This document shows, in pieces, positions 36,697 through 46,451 of a stretch of 64,000 nt of DNA. Location of the stretch: assembly GCA_030684355.1 (NCBI GenBank), contig JAUXTN010000002.1, positions 154,069 through 218,068 on the forward strand. Direction: 5' to 3'. Made by a program: the position numbers and the translations under genes. The stretch's first letter is position 1; the number at the start of each line of letters is the position of its first letter. Below the pieces are notes generated by a model that was not told where the DNA came from, ran no database searches, and was given only the letters and a program-made list of their open reading frames with translations. The stretch comes from Pseudomonadota bacterium. GTDB taxonomy: Bacteria > Myxococcota_A > UBA796 > SXON01.

Positions 36697-37467
36697 CTAC
36701 CCCAGCACGGAGCGGACGAGCTCGCGGAGCGCCTTGGTCATCTCCACGTCGTCCGTCAGCGAGCCGACGAGCGTGGCCTCCGCGGCCTCCTTCAGCGGGA
36801 GCCCCGCGACGACGAGCGTGGCGGCGTAGACGAGGAGCCGGGTCGACGCCCCCTCGCCGAGCCCGTGCGCGCGCAGGTTGCGGGAGCCCTGGCCGAGCTT
36901 CACGAGCGTCTGGGCGATCTCCGCGGTGCAGCCCGCCTCCGCCTGCACGATCTCGGCCTCGACGCCGGCGGTCGGGTAGTCGAAGGAGAGCGACACGAAC
37001 CGCTGCCGCGTGCTCTCCTTCAGCTCCTTGGAGACCGACTGGTAGCCGGGGTTGTAGGAGATCACGACGAGGAAGGGGTCGGGCGCCGCGATCTCCTCGC
37101 CGGTGCGATCGAGGGGGAGCACCCGCCGGTCGTCGGTGAGGGGGTGGAGCACGGTCATCACGTCGGCGCGGGCCTCGACGACCTCGTCCAGGTAGCAGAT
37201 CGCACCCTCGCGGACGGCGCGCGTGAGCGGACCGTCGCGCCACACGGTCTGGCCGCCCTCCAGGAGGAAGCGGCCGGTGAGGTCCGCCGCGGCGAGATCC
37301 TCCTGGCACGCGACGGTGATGAGCGGGCGGCCGAGCTGCTCCGCCATGTAGCGGACGAAGCGGGTCTTTCCGCAGCCGGTGGGGCCCTTCAACAGGATGG
37401 GGAGCTTGCGCGCCGCGGCGACGCGGAACACCTCGACCTCGTTGCCGTGGGGTCGGTAGTAGATCAT
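36697..37467 (-). CDS. MoxR/NorQ-CbbQ-type AAA+ ATPase (module 2)
   Basis: A 256-residue AAA+ ATPase. Walker A GPTGCGKT (28-35), Walker [21 protein letters not shown] and [15 protein letters not shown]. The core is strongly similar to module 1 (shared [30 protein letters not shown]). It pairs with the VWA gene 3 nt downstream. The gene order MoxR then VWA is the same as in module 1, but the pair is on the opposite strand. A TAACCT box lies 6 nt before the ATG. Confidence 0.9.
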   Translation of the reverse strand: MIYYRPHGNEVEVFRVAAARKLPILLKGPTGCGKTRFVRYMAEQLGRPLITVACQEDLAAADLTGRFLLEGGQTVWRDGPLTRAVREGAICYLDEVVEARADVMTVLHPLTDDRRVLPLDRTGEEIAAPDPFLVVISYNPGYQSVSKELKESTRQRFVSLSFDYPTAGVEAEIVQAEAGCTAEIAQTLVKLGQGSRNLRAHGLGEGASTRLLVYAATLVVAGLPLKEAAEATLVGSLTDDVEMTKALRELVRSVLG

Positions 37468-37473
37468 CCGCTG

Positions 37474-37479
37474 AGGTTA
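37474..37479 (-). promoter_or_regulatory. -10-like TAACCT, leaderless type
   Basis: TAACCT, 6 nt (CAGCGG), then ATG of the second MoxR gene. No Shine-Dalgarno sequence. Confidence 0.55.
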
Positions 37480-37534
37480 CCGCGAACCTCGCCTTGGCGC
37501 CCCTCTTGCCCGGCGCCCCCGCGACCCGTGCGCG

Positions 37535-38824
37535 CTATTCCTTGCCCGGGGCCTTCGGGACCGCCCGCTCCCAGTGCTCGGAGAGGGTGAGGTCGATCGG
37601 GCGCGTGAGCCGCGGGTAGACAGGATGGGTGCGGATCGACAGGGCCCACCCGACCGCGAAGAGCGCACCGAGAAAGGCGACGAAGCGCCGGCTCGGGTAC
37701 GAATCCGCGAGACGACGCGCCGCGACGGCGAGCAGGGCGAGCCAGGTGACGTGGAAGAAGGTCTCCGGCTTGGCGATCCGCCAGAAGCCGGGGATCACCT
37801 CGAAGAGCAGGTGGTAGACGGGGTTCTTGGCGGGCCCCAGGGAGAGCACGAAGAACACGAGCGCGATGCCGCCCAGCCAGAGGTTCTTGCGCCGGGTGAG
37901 GCCCATGGCAGCCAGGCCGAGGCCGACCACGTTGAGCGACCGCCAGGCCTCCAGCCGGTTCCACTTCGGGGGCCAGAGCTCGAAGATGTCGAGCGCGGCG
38001 CGCTGGGTGAGGAACATCTGGGGGTCGCCCAGGGCGCCCTCGCCGCGCATCGCGAGGAGCTGGAGGCCTACGAGCGGGAGCGCCGCCAAGGCGCTGGCGA
38101 GCACCGCGAGGGTGACCTCCCGCTTGCGCGCGAACAACGCCAGGGCGCCGATCCCGGCGCAGAGGACGCCCAGGTAGAAATTGTAGAACAGCGTCGCGAC
38201 GTAGATGAGCGCCGCGAGCCCGATCCACCTGCCGCCGAGCCGGTAGGCGCGCACCAGCGCCCAGGCGTAGAGCGGGATCCAGTAGACGCCAGATTTTTCG
38301 ATGGTGTACCAGTTGATGTCTCGAAACAGGTGGAGGCCCATCCCGAAGGGAAACGCCATCAGGAGGCTGACCTCGCGGTCGCCCGAGAGCTCGTCGAGCA
38401 GGAGCCAGGCGCAGTACCAGCCCAGGACGAGGTTGAGGAACGCCTGGAGATTGAACGCGGCGAACGGCTCCACGAACACGTCGAAGATCGCGGTGATCCA
38501 GAGGTGCCCGACGTGCACCCCGATGAGGCGGATGGCGGGGTCCGCGGGGTCCCAGAACCGCCACATCACGCCGTCGAGGTAGAACAGCAGGCTCCCGGCC
38601 TTGTCGATCGTCGGGAACTGGCCCCACACGTAGGTCAGGGCGTAGGCGGCGAACGGCGTGGTGAGCGCGAGCGTGGCGCCGAGGATGAACAGGAACGGGC
38701 GCCGCGTGCCGGCCGCCCACGCGATCGCGATGCCGACGAGGAGACAGACGAGCCACGGGCCGGGCTCGCTCCACATCCCGGTCGGCGCGTAGATCTGCCT
38801 CGGGTCGGGGGGCGGGCCGTACAT
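37535..38824 (-). CDS. Polytopic membrane protein, unassigned
   Basis: A 429-residue integral membrane protein with about ten hydrophobic segments (e.g. PWLVCLLVGIAIAWAA, FLFILGATLALTTPFAAY, LGVLCAGIGALALFA, NLWLGGIALVFFVLSLG). The loop after the first pair (FPTIDKAGSLLFYLDGVMWR) and the later PFGMGLHLFRDINWY are soluble-side candidates. The pattern is reminiscent of GT-C-type lipid-linked glycosyltransferases or YfhO-like proteins, but no catalytic Asp motif is certain. Function unknown. TAAGGG lies 6 nt before the ATG; it is divergent from mutY. Confidence 0.7.
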   Translation of the reverse strand: MYGPPPDPRQIYAPTGMWSEPGPWLVCLLVGIAIAWAAGTRRPFLFILGATLALTTPFAAYALTYVWGQFPTIDKAGSLLFYLDGVMWRFWDPADPAIRLIGVHVGHLWITAIFDVFVEPFAAFNLQAFLNLVLGWYCAWLLLDELSGDREVSLLMAFPFGMGLHLFRDINWYTIEKSGVYWIPLYAWALVRAYRLGGRWIGLAALIYVATLFYNFYLGVLCAGIGALALFARKREVTLAVLASALAALPLVGLQLLAMRGEGALGDPQMFLTQRAALDIFELWPPKWNRLEAWRSLNVVGLGLAAMGLTRRKNLWLGGIALVFFVLSLGPAKNPVYHLLFEVIPGFWRIAKPETFFHVTWLALLAVAARRLADSYPSRRFVAFLGALFAVGWALSIRTHPVYPRLTRPIDLTLSEHWERAVPKAPGKE

Positions 38825-38830
38825 CGCGTC

Positions 38831-38836
38831 CCCTTA
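38831..38836 (-). promoter_or_regulatory. -10-like TAAGGG, leaderless type
   Basis: TAAGGG, 6 nt (GACGCG), then ATG of the membrane protein gene. AAGGGGA could also be a close Shine-Dalgarno site. Confidence 0.35.
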
Positions 38837-38867
38837 GCCTCCTGGCCCCCAACGGCACCCACTGCGC

Positions 38868-38873
38868 TACGTG
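38868..38873 (+). promoter_or_regulatory. -10-like TACGTG, leaderless type
   Basis: TACGTG, 6 nt (GCCGCG), then ATG of mutY at 38880. It overlaps the alternative GTG at 38871, which argues against that start. Confidence 0.5.
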
Positions 38874-38879
38874 GCCGCG

Positions 38880-39944
38880 ATGGACGTCACCGCCCTGCTC
38901 GCCTGGTACCGCGCCCACCGCCGCTCGATGCCCTGGCGCGACGAGGTGAGCCCCTACCGGACGCTCGTGTCCGAGATCATGCTCCAGCAGACGCGCGTGG
39001 ACACGGTCATCCCGTACTTCCAGCGGTTCATCGGCGAGTTCCCGACGGCCGAGGCCCTGGCGGCGGCGCCGTTGGAGCGCGTGCTCGAGCGGTGGAGCGG
39101 GCTCGGGTACTACTCGCGCGCGCGGAACCTGCACGCGGCCGCGAAGGCGGTGGCAGCGGAGGGCGGGTTCCCCCAGGATGCCGAGGGGTTGCGGGGCCTG
39201 CCCGGGGTCGGGCCCTACACCGCCGGGGCGATCGCCTCGATCGCGCTGGGCCTCGACGAGGCGCTCGTCGACGGGAACGTCGAGCGGGTGATCTGCCGGC
39301 AGATGGCGTGGGCCGAGGACCCGAAGCGCATCAAGGCGCGGCTCTGGGAGCAGGCGCGCGCGTGGCTCCCGAAGGGGGAGGCCGGCGACTTCAACCAGGC
39401 GCTGATGGAGTTGGGCGCAACCATCTGTACTCCTTCAGCTCCTTCATGCCTCCTCTGCCCGGTTCGCGCTGGCTGCGCGGGCGTGGACGGGCCGGAGCGC
39501 TACCCCGCCAAGGCCCCGAAGGCGGCTGTCCCGGAGGCCGTCGCGGTGGCGGCGTTGCTGCGGGACGACGGGCGCGTCCTGCTCGCTCGCCGTCCCGCGA
39601 CCGGGCTCCTCGCCGGCCTCTGGGAGCTCCCGGGAGCGCTCGGGGCCGACCTCGGCGCCGCGCTCACCGAGCGCGTGGGCCTCACCCTGCTCGACGCGAC
39701 GCCGCTCGGGACGGTCACGCACGTCTTCTCCCACCTGCGGCTGCACACGACGGTCTACACGGCCCAGGCGCACGGGATCGCCGCGGCGGGGGGCGGCTAC
39801 CAGGAGGTGCGCTGGGTGCCGGCCGCGGAGGTGGACGGGATGGCGCTCTCTACGCTGACGCGGCGGACGTTGGCGTTGGGATCCGCTCCCGCAGCCATGC
39901 CTCGCAAGCCGCGAGCGACGAGGCGTCCCGCCCCTCCATCGTGA
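38880..39944 (+). CDS. mutY: Adenine DNA glycosylase MutY
   Basis: A 354-residue MutY, which removes A mispaired with 8-oxoG. Evidence: MPWRDEVSPYRTLVSEIMLQQTRVDTV with catalytic Glu32, the helix-hairpin-helix LPGVGPYTAGAIAS, catalytic Asp131 in VDGNVERV, and the [4Fe-4S] cluster C183-x6-C190-x2-C193-x5-C199. The C-terminal NUDIX-like recognition domain is present (LLARRPATGLLAGLWELPG, VTHVFSHLRLHTTVY). The last 32 codons overlap the convergent MoCF-domain gene by 95 nt. ATG at 38880 is preferred to GTG at 38871 because of the TACGTG box. Confidence 0.95.
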   Translation: MDVTALLAWYRAHRRSMPWRDEVSPYRTLVSEIMLQQTRVDTVIPYFQRFIGEFPTAEALAAAPLERVLERWSGLGYYSRARNLHAAAKAVAAEGGFPQDAEGLRGLPGVGPYTAGAIASIALGLDEALVDGNVERVICRQMAWAEDPKRIKARLWEQARAWLPKGEAGDFNQALMELGATICTPSAPSCLLCPVRAGCAGVDGPERYPAKAPKAAVPEAVAVAALLRDDGRVLLARRPATGLLAGLWELPGALGADLGAALTERVGLTLLDATPLGTVTHVFSHLRLHTTVYTAQAHGIAAAGGGYQEVRWVPAAEVDGMALSTLTRRTLALGSAPAAMPRKPRATRRPAPPS

Positions 39945-40575
39945 CGATGACCGTGTGTGGGGTCGTCTCGAAGCGGGGGTAGCTGCCGATCGCCACGGTG
40001 GGCCAGCGCTCGGAGGCCTCCGTGAGCACCTGCGCGATGTCCGGCTCGCCGAGCTCCGTGACGAGCCGCTGGCAGGCGACGGGCACGCCCGCGAAGCGGT
40101 GCGCCACGGCCTCGAACTTCATGCGGAAGAGGGAGGGGACCCCGGGGAAGATCGCGACGTTGCGCATCACCACGAGGGGGTACACCACGTTGCCGTCCCA
40201 CCAGAGCTCGGCACCCGCGGGCACCTCGGCCATCCGGTAGGCGGCCGTGTTGGGCGGGGACTTCGCGCGCTCCTCCAGGACCCGCGCGAGCACGGGGTGC
40301 CGGAGCAGCGGCCGGTCGAACGCCGCGGCGATCGCCGGGAACGTGAGATCGTCGTGCGTGGGGCCCACGCCGCCGCTGGTGAACACGTGGTCGAACGCCA
40401 GGGACGCCGACCGGACCTCGGCGGCGATGGTCTCGATCACGTCGGGGAGGACCACGATCCGGCCCAGGTCGACGCCGAGCTCGCGGAGCCGCCGGATGAG
40501 GTAGGGCCCGTTCTCGTCGGCGAACTTCCCGCTGAGGATCTCGTTCCCGATGATGATCGCCGCAGCGGTAGGCAT
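39850..40575 (-). CDS. MoCF/CinA-N-type molybdopterin-binding domain protein
   Basis: A 241-residue protein with the MoCF (MogA/MoeA-like) fold seen at the N-terminus of CinA: AAAIIIGNEILSGKFADENG, RIVVLPDVIETIAAEV, HVFTSGGVGPTHDDLTFPAIAAAF and IFPGVPSLFRMKFEAV. The C-terminal amidohydrolase of full CinA is absent, so it resembles stand-alone competence-type nicotinamide-nucleotide or FAD pyrophosphatase homologues. The 3' end overlaps mutY on the other strand. TAGCAA lies 8 nt before the ATG. Confidence 0.88.
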   Translation of the reverse strand: MPTAAAIIIGNEILSGKFADENGPYLIRRLRELGVDLGRIVVLPDVIETIAAEVRSASLAFDHVFTSGGVGPTHDDLTFPAIAAAFDRPLLRHPVLARVLEERAKSPPNTAAYRMAEVPAGAELWWDGNVVYPLVVMRNVAIFPGVPSLFRMKFEAVAHRFAGVPVACQRLVTELGEPDIAQVLTEASERWPTVAIGSYPRFETTPHTVIVTMEGRDASSLAACEAWLRERIPTPTSAASA

Positions 40576-40583
40576 CCTGGTCT

Positions 40584-40589
40584 TTGCTA
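40584..40589 (-). promoter_or_regulatory. -10-like TAGCAA, leaderless type
   Basis: TAGCAA, 8 nt (AGACCAGG), then ATG at 40575. Confidence 0.35.
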
Positions 40590-40683
40590 AGCCCCTGCCC
40601 GGAGCCGCGCCAGTGCCGGATCGAGCTGGTCGAGTCCGGGCCTCCGCGACCGGCAAGGGGGCGCCGACGGGCGTGGAAGGAGC

Positions 40684-40689
40684 TACCTT
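40684..40689 (+). promoter_or_regulatory. -10-like TACCTT, leaderless type
   Basis: TACCTT, 6 nt (GTCGGG), then GTG at 40696. No Shine-Dalgarno sequence; this supports the GTG over the in-frame ATG at 40711. Confidence 0.5.
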
Positions 40690-40695
40690 GTCGGG

Positions 40696-42207
40696 GTGTC
40701 GGCATCTTCGATGGACCTCCCGCCCCGGCCGCCAGAAGATTCGCCGGGGTCCGGCGCGGGCCCCCCCGCCGCAGGCCCCCCCACGGCAGGCCGCCCCGCG
40801 GTGACGAGCGGCGCCTCCGCCCTCCAGCTGACGCTCCGGGTCGGCGATCGCCCGATCGGCACCCGCGTCGCCGCGCAGAACGGCGAGCTCGTGCCGGAAG
40901 CGCCGATGGAGGTCTCGGTCCGCCGTTCGGGGGATGGGTGGGAGCTCACGGGGCCGGACGGCACGCAGCACATCGGTGGCGAGACCGTCTCGCTGCGCCA
41001 CGGCGACCTCGAGGTGGAGGTCGCTCCGGTCCGCCAATCGCGGTTCGCGCGCTTCCACTGGGCGCAGGGCGACATCGTGCTGCCCGTCATCATGTTCGCG
41101 ACCTCGGTCCTGGTCCTCCAGATCGGGCTCCTCGTCCGCCTCTTCGCCTCGCCCGCCGCGTCCGGCGGTTTCGAGCCGACCCCCGAGTACATCGCGCGCC
41201 TGCTCGACGAGCAGTTCGACGGGCAGGATCGCGGCGTGATCGCCAAGACCACCCCGCGCCCCGATGGCGGCGAGGAGATCAAGGGCTACTACCTGCAGCC
41301 CGGTCACGACGGTCCGCGCAAGCAGATCGGCGGCGGCAAGAACGTCGGTGACAAGGTGCGGGACGGGGACGCCGACGGGAAGGAGGCGCGCGCGCGCAAC
41401 GTGGTCGCGCCCGACCCGGGCACGGAGGTCGCCCCCGACCCCGTCGTCGTCACGGACGAGCCTTCGGACGAAGAGCTGGACACCGAGGCCGACGAGACCG
41501 CCGACGCCGACAAGCCCATCGCCGTGCACGTGGACGAGGGGTGGGGCCTCACCGACTGGTACGACACGGAGGATGCCCGGCAGGACGCCCGGGAGATCCA
41601 GCAGCAGCTCGAGCTCGCGCACCAGCTCCTGCGCCTCGACCCGAACGACCCATCGGGCCTGACCGTGCGGGCGTACTACGAGTACCTGGCCCTCGATCTC
41701 GACGCCGCGCGCCGGACCTACGACAAGTTCACCAAGCTCTACCCCGAGGATCCCGCGGGGTGGAACAACCTCGCGCTCGTCTACAAGCGGGAGGGCCAGT
41801 ACCAGAAGGAGGAGGAGCTCTACCGGATCGCCCTCGGGCTCGCGCCGGACGACGACCACGCGCTGAACAACCTCGCCGTCTGCCTCGCGCACCAGGGCCG
41901 CTTCGACGAGGCCCTCGTCATCATGGAGAAGCTCGAGGTCCTCACGCCGGACGATCCCTACGCGGAGCTGCACCGGGCCAAGATCCACGCCGCGATGGGG
42001 AAGGAGGACCGCGCCTACCGGTTCCTCCAGAAGTCGCTCGCGGGGATGCGAAAGCTCGACACCCTCCACAACATCGAGTTCCGCCAGGACATCCGTGTCG
42101 ATCCCGCCTTCGCCGAGATGCGCAAGCAGGACCGCTTCACGAAGATGTTGACCCGTTACTACGGAGACAAGGCGGAGGGCTGGTGGAACAAGAGGAAGGG
42201 CGGATGA
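40696..42207 (+). CDS. Membrane-anchored TPR protein
   Basis: A 503-residue protein. A Pro-rich N-terminus is followed by a small beta domain (LQLTLRVGDRPIGTRVA to VSLRHGDLEVEVAPVR), one TM segment (IVLPVIMFATSVLVLQIGLLV, about residues 130-150), an acidic linker, and TPR units in the C-terminal third (GWNNLALVYKREGQYQKEEE, HALNNLAVCLAHQGRFDEAL, AELHRAKIHAAMGKEDRAY). It should scaffold protein complexes at the inner membrane. The coaD start overlaps its stop (ATGA), although coaD is a housekeeping enzyme. A function beyond TPR-mediated binding cannot be read. Confidence 0.75.
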   Translation: MSASSMDLPPRPPEDSPGSGAGPPAAGPPTAGRPAVTSGASALQLTLRVGDRPIGTRVAAQNGELVPEAPMEVSVRRSGDGWELTGPDGTQHIGGETVSLRHGDLEVEVAPVRQSRFARFHWAQGDIVLPVIMFATSVLVLQIGLLVRLFASPAASGGFEPTPEYIARLLDEQFDGQDRGVIAKTTPRPDGGEEIKGYYLQPGHDGPRKQIGGGKNVGDKVRDGDADGKEARARNVVAPDPGTEVAPDPVVVTDEPSDEELDTEADETADADKPIAVHVDEGWGLTDWYDTEDARQDAREIQQQLELAHQLLRLDPNDPSGLTVRAYYEYLALDLDAARRTYDKFTKLYPEDPAGWNNLALVYKREGQYQKEEELYRIALGLAPDDDHALNNLAVCLAHQGRFDEALVIMEKLEVLTPDDPYAELHRAKIHAAMGKEDRAYRFLQKSLAGMRKLDTLHNIEFRQDIRVDPAFAEMRKQDRFTKMLTRYYGDKAEGWWNKRKGG

Positions 42208-42689
42208 GCCCGCGCATCGCCGTCTACGCGGGCAGCTTCGACCCCGTCACCCACGGGCACCTCGACGTGATTCGGCGTGGCACCACGGTGTTCGACCAGG
42301 TCATCGTCGCGATCGGCCACAACGTGCGCAAGCAGCGGACCCTCCCGCTGGCCGTGCGCGAGCAGGTGCTTCGCGAGGTCACGGCGGACATTCCCCGCGT
42401 GCGCGTCGATACCTTCGAGGGGCTCCTCGTCGACTACTGCCGCCGCGTGGGCGCGGGCGCGATCCTCCGCGGGCTCCGCGCCGTCACCGACTTCGAGTTC
42501 GAGTTCCAGATCGGGCTCGCCAACATGGACATGGCGCCCGACGTGGAGACCGTCTTCCTGCTCACCGACCCCCGCAACATCTTCGTGTCGAGCTCGTTGG
42601 TGAAGGAGATCGCGGCGAACGGCGGCGACGTCACCCGGTACGTCCCCGAGGCCGCGCTCAACGCGCTCCGGGCCGTGCTTCCCCGGTAG
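42204..42689 (+). CDS. coaD: Phosphopantetheine adenylyltransferase CoaD
   Basis: A 161-residue CoaD, the penultimate step of coenzyme A synthesis (4'-phosphopantetheine + ATP to dephospho-CoA). It has AVYAGSFDPVTHGHLDVI with the T/H-x-G-H nucleotide-binding motif, FEGLLVDYCR, ILRGLRAVTDFEFEFQIGLAN, and VSSSLVKEIAANGGDV. The length is typical. The ATG overlaps the TPR gene stop as ATGA with a GGAAGGG site upstream. Confidence 0.96.
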   Translation: MSPRIAVYAGSFDPVTHGHLDVIRRGTTVFDQVIVAIGHNVRKQRTLPLAVREQVLREVTADIPRVRVDTFEGLLVDYCRRVGAGAILRGLRAVTDFEFEFQIGLANMDMAPDVETVFLLTDPRNIFVSSSLVKEIAANGGDVTRYVPEAALNALRAVLPR

Positions 42690-42766
42690 CCGGGCCGGCC
42701 ACGCCATCGGCTAGGGCCCCGCTACCGATCGAGCGCGCATTCAGTGACCGGGTCCCGACGGCGGCG

Positions 42767-42772
42767 TAGGTG
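42767..42772 (+). promoter_or_regulatory. -10-like TAGGTG, leaderless type
   Basis: TAGGTG, 5 nt (GGCGG), then ATG at 42778. Confidence 0.4.
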
Positions 42773-42777
42773 GGCGG

Positions 42778-43302
42778 ATGGACCCCGCGCGCACCCTGCT
42801 GGATCGTGAGCTCCTCCTCTCAAGCATCGTCCACGAGCTCCGGGGGCCGATCACGGCGGTCCACGGGTTCGTCGAGCTGGACGATCAGCACCATCGCCCG
42901 GGGCTCCTGTCCGCCGTCGAGCGGCTGACGTCCCTGGTGGCGACCCTCTCGCAGACCGCCGTCTCCGCCGCCGAGGTCGCGCGCTTCCAGGGCGTGCCCG
43001 TCGTCGTGAAGGGGCCCATCGAGACCCTCGACGTCGCGCTCGCGGGCCTGCCGCACCGCGAGATGACCGTGGAGCTCGCGCCCGAGCACGTGTCCATCAC
43101 GCTGTTCGGGGTGCCGGCGGCCGAGCTCGCGGCCGGGTGGTCGCTGGCCCAGGTGCGCCGGTGGTTGGCAGAGGGTGGCCCGGGCCTTGCAGGTGCACGT
43201 CTGCGCATCGCGGCCCGGATCGTCGGCGCGCTCCGGTACTCGTTCCCGCTGTCGCCGGGTGACACCGAAGCCGTCGTCCACATCCACCTCGCCCGCGGTT
43301 AG
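42778..43302 (+). CDS. Miniature histidine-kinase-like protein
   Basis: A 174-residue protein. Residues about 10-35 are a HisKA H-box (LLSSIVHELRGPITAVHGFV, His19). The end (GGPGLAGARLRIAARIVGAL then F-x-L-S-P-G-D-T-E-A-V-V-H-I-H-L) matches the G2 box and last strand of an HATPase domain. The N-box and G1 box are not recognisable and the domain is about half normal size. It may be a phosphotransfer or dominant-negative partner rather than an active kinase. It lies 10 nt before glmS on the same strand, so they are probably cotranscribed. Confidence 0.6.
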   Translation: MDPARTLLDRELLLSSIVHELRGPITAVHGFVELDDQHHRPGLLSAVERLTSLVATLSQTAVSAAEVARFQGVPVVVKGPIETLDVALAGLPHREMTVELAPEHVSITLFGVPAAELAAGWSLAQVRRWLAEGGPGLAGARLRIAARIVGALRYSFPLSPGDTEAVVHIHLARG

Positions 43303-43312
43303 GAGCGCCCGC

Positions 43313-45136
<1,824 letters not shown>

Positions 45137-45186
45137 TTCGCGGTTCGGGCGCGCGGGCATTCCCCCGATCGTCCGCTTCCACATCA

Positions 45187-45220
45187 TGGGGCGGGGGGCG
45201 AGCCCCCCGCAACGCCCCCC
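45187..45220. repeat. REP-like GC palindromic element, copy C (inverted)
   Basis: On the minus strand it reads GGGGGGCGTTGCGGGGGGC, 2-nt loop, C-run arm, CCGCCCCA, differing from copy B only in the loop. It lies between convergent glmS and the GNAT gene. Confidence 0.75.
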
Positions 45221-45250
45221 GAACCTGCGTGGCCGTCGGGCTTCTACCTG

Positions 45251-46366
45251 CTAAAGCGTGGCCGCGTAGATCCGGTACGTCTTGTAGACCCGCGCTCCGA
45301 GCTTCTCCAGCGCGCCGCGCATGCGGAGGTTGTCGTCGAGGATCCAGCTCGCTTCGGCGCCGCGGACCTTGGCTTCGACGCCGGTGTCCCAGGTCCGCTT
45401 GTAGAGCGGGGCGCCGAGGGCGAGGTGCTGGAAGTCCTTGTGGATGCCGAGCGTGAAGATGCGGATCTGGTCGACCTTCTTGCGCCGGGTGAGGAAATAC
45501 CACCAGCCGATGGGGAAGATGCGCCCGTTCATCGGCTTGGCGACCTGGTTGTAGTCGGGCAGGGTCACCGAGAACGCCACGGCGCGGCCGCCGATCTCCG
45601 CCATGTAGCAGTAGCGGGGATCGATCATGTCCTTGATGTTCTTGGCCATGTAGAGGAACTCTTCGTCCGTCATCCGGACAAAACCCCAGTTGTCCTCCCA
45701 CGCCGAGTTGTAGATCGACAGCACCCGCGCGACCTCGCCGTCGAAATCCTTCAGGTTGAAGGGGCGGATCGTGACCTCGGGGTGGCGCTCCATGAAGCGG
45801 TTGGCCAGCGCGGCGATGCGCGGGGGGCACGGGCCGTCGTTGTCCATCCAGTAGGCGAGCATGTCCTTGGCCTTCGTGAGGCCGAGGCGGTCGTACATCG
45901 CCGGGTAGTAGGGCTTGTTCCACACCATGAGCACGAGGGGGTCGCTGTCGAAGGGCTCGACGAGCACGCCGCACTCGTGGTTGGTGTTGAAGTTGAACGG
46001 GCCCATCGTCCGGGTCATCCCCTGGCCGCGGAGCCAGTCGAGCGCGGCGTCGAGGAGGGCGCGCGCCACGGCCTCGTCGTCAACGAACTCGAAGAAGCCG
46101 AAGAAGCCGACCTTCTCCTCGACCTTCTGGTAGCCGTGGTCCACCTGCGCCGAGATCGTGCCCACCGGCTTGCCGTCCCGGTAGGCGATGAAGCACTGCA
46201 GGGTCGCGTGCTTGAAGTAGGGGTTCTTCTTCGGATCGAGGAAGTGGAGGCGCTCGTAGCGCAGGGGCGGGACCCAGTGCGGATCGCCCTTGTAGATGTC
46301 CCACCACACGTCGATGAAGGCCGAGGCGTCCTTCGGGAGCTGGATGGGACGGACCTCGATCGACAT
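45251..46366 (-). CDS. GNAT-fold protein (YghO-like)
   Basis: A 371-residue protein resembling the YghO-type acetyltransferase-fold family: VRPIQLPKDASAFIDVWWDI, GRISAQ-like VGTISAQVDHGYQ, GFFGFFEFVDD, MGPFNFNTNHECGVLVEPFD, YPAMYDRLGLTKAKDMLAYW and a second half with AEIGGRAVAFSVTLPDYNQV and IFTLGIHKDFQHLALGAPL. Both halves look GNAT-like. The acceptor is unknown, and no thiol or catalytic base is certain. The ATG has GGAGG about 5 nt upstream. Confidence 0.75.
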   Translation of the reverse strand: MSIEVRPIQLPKDASAFIDVWWDIYKGDPHWVPPLRYERLHFLDPKKNPYFKHATLQCFIAYRDGKPVGTISAQVDHGYQKVEEKVGFFGFFEFVDDEAVARALLDAALDWLRGQGMTRTMGPFNFNTNHECGVLVEPFDSDPLVLMVWNKPYYPAMYDRLGLTKAKDMLAYWMDNDGPCPPRIAALANRFMERHPEVTIRPFNLKDFDGEVARVLSIYNSAWEDNWGFVRMTDEEFLYMAKNIKDMIDPRYCYMAEIGGRAVAFSVTLPDYNQVAKPMNGRIFPIGWWYFLTRRKKVDQIRIFTLGIHKDFQHLALGAPLYKRTWDTGVEAKVRGAEASWILDDNLRMRGALEKLGARVYKTYRIYAATL

Positions 46367-46439
46367 GCTGGCCTCCGGACGGCGCGGCAGCCTACGCCGT
46401 TCGTGCGGGCCGTCAACCCCTCATGCGCCACCGCGGAGT

Positions 46440-46445
46440 TAGGGC
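46440..46445 (+). promoter_or_regulatory. -10-like TAGGGC, leaderless type
   Basis: TAGGGC, 6 nt (CGCGGG), then ATG of ppa. No Shine-Dalgarno sequence. Confidence 0.4.
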
Positions 46446-46451
46446 CGCGGG

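Noticed and set aside
43303..43312. glmS ribozyme
   Set aside because: Only 10 nt lie between the upstream gene and glmS, with an AGGAG site overlapping; there is no room for a ribozyme.
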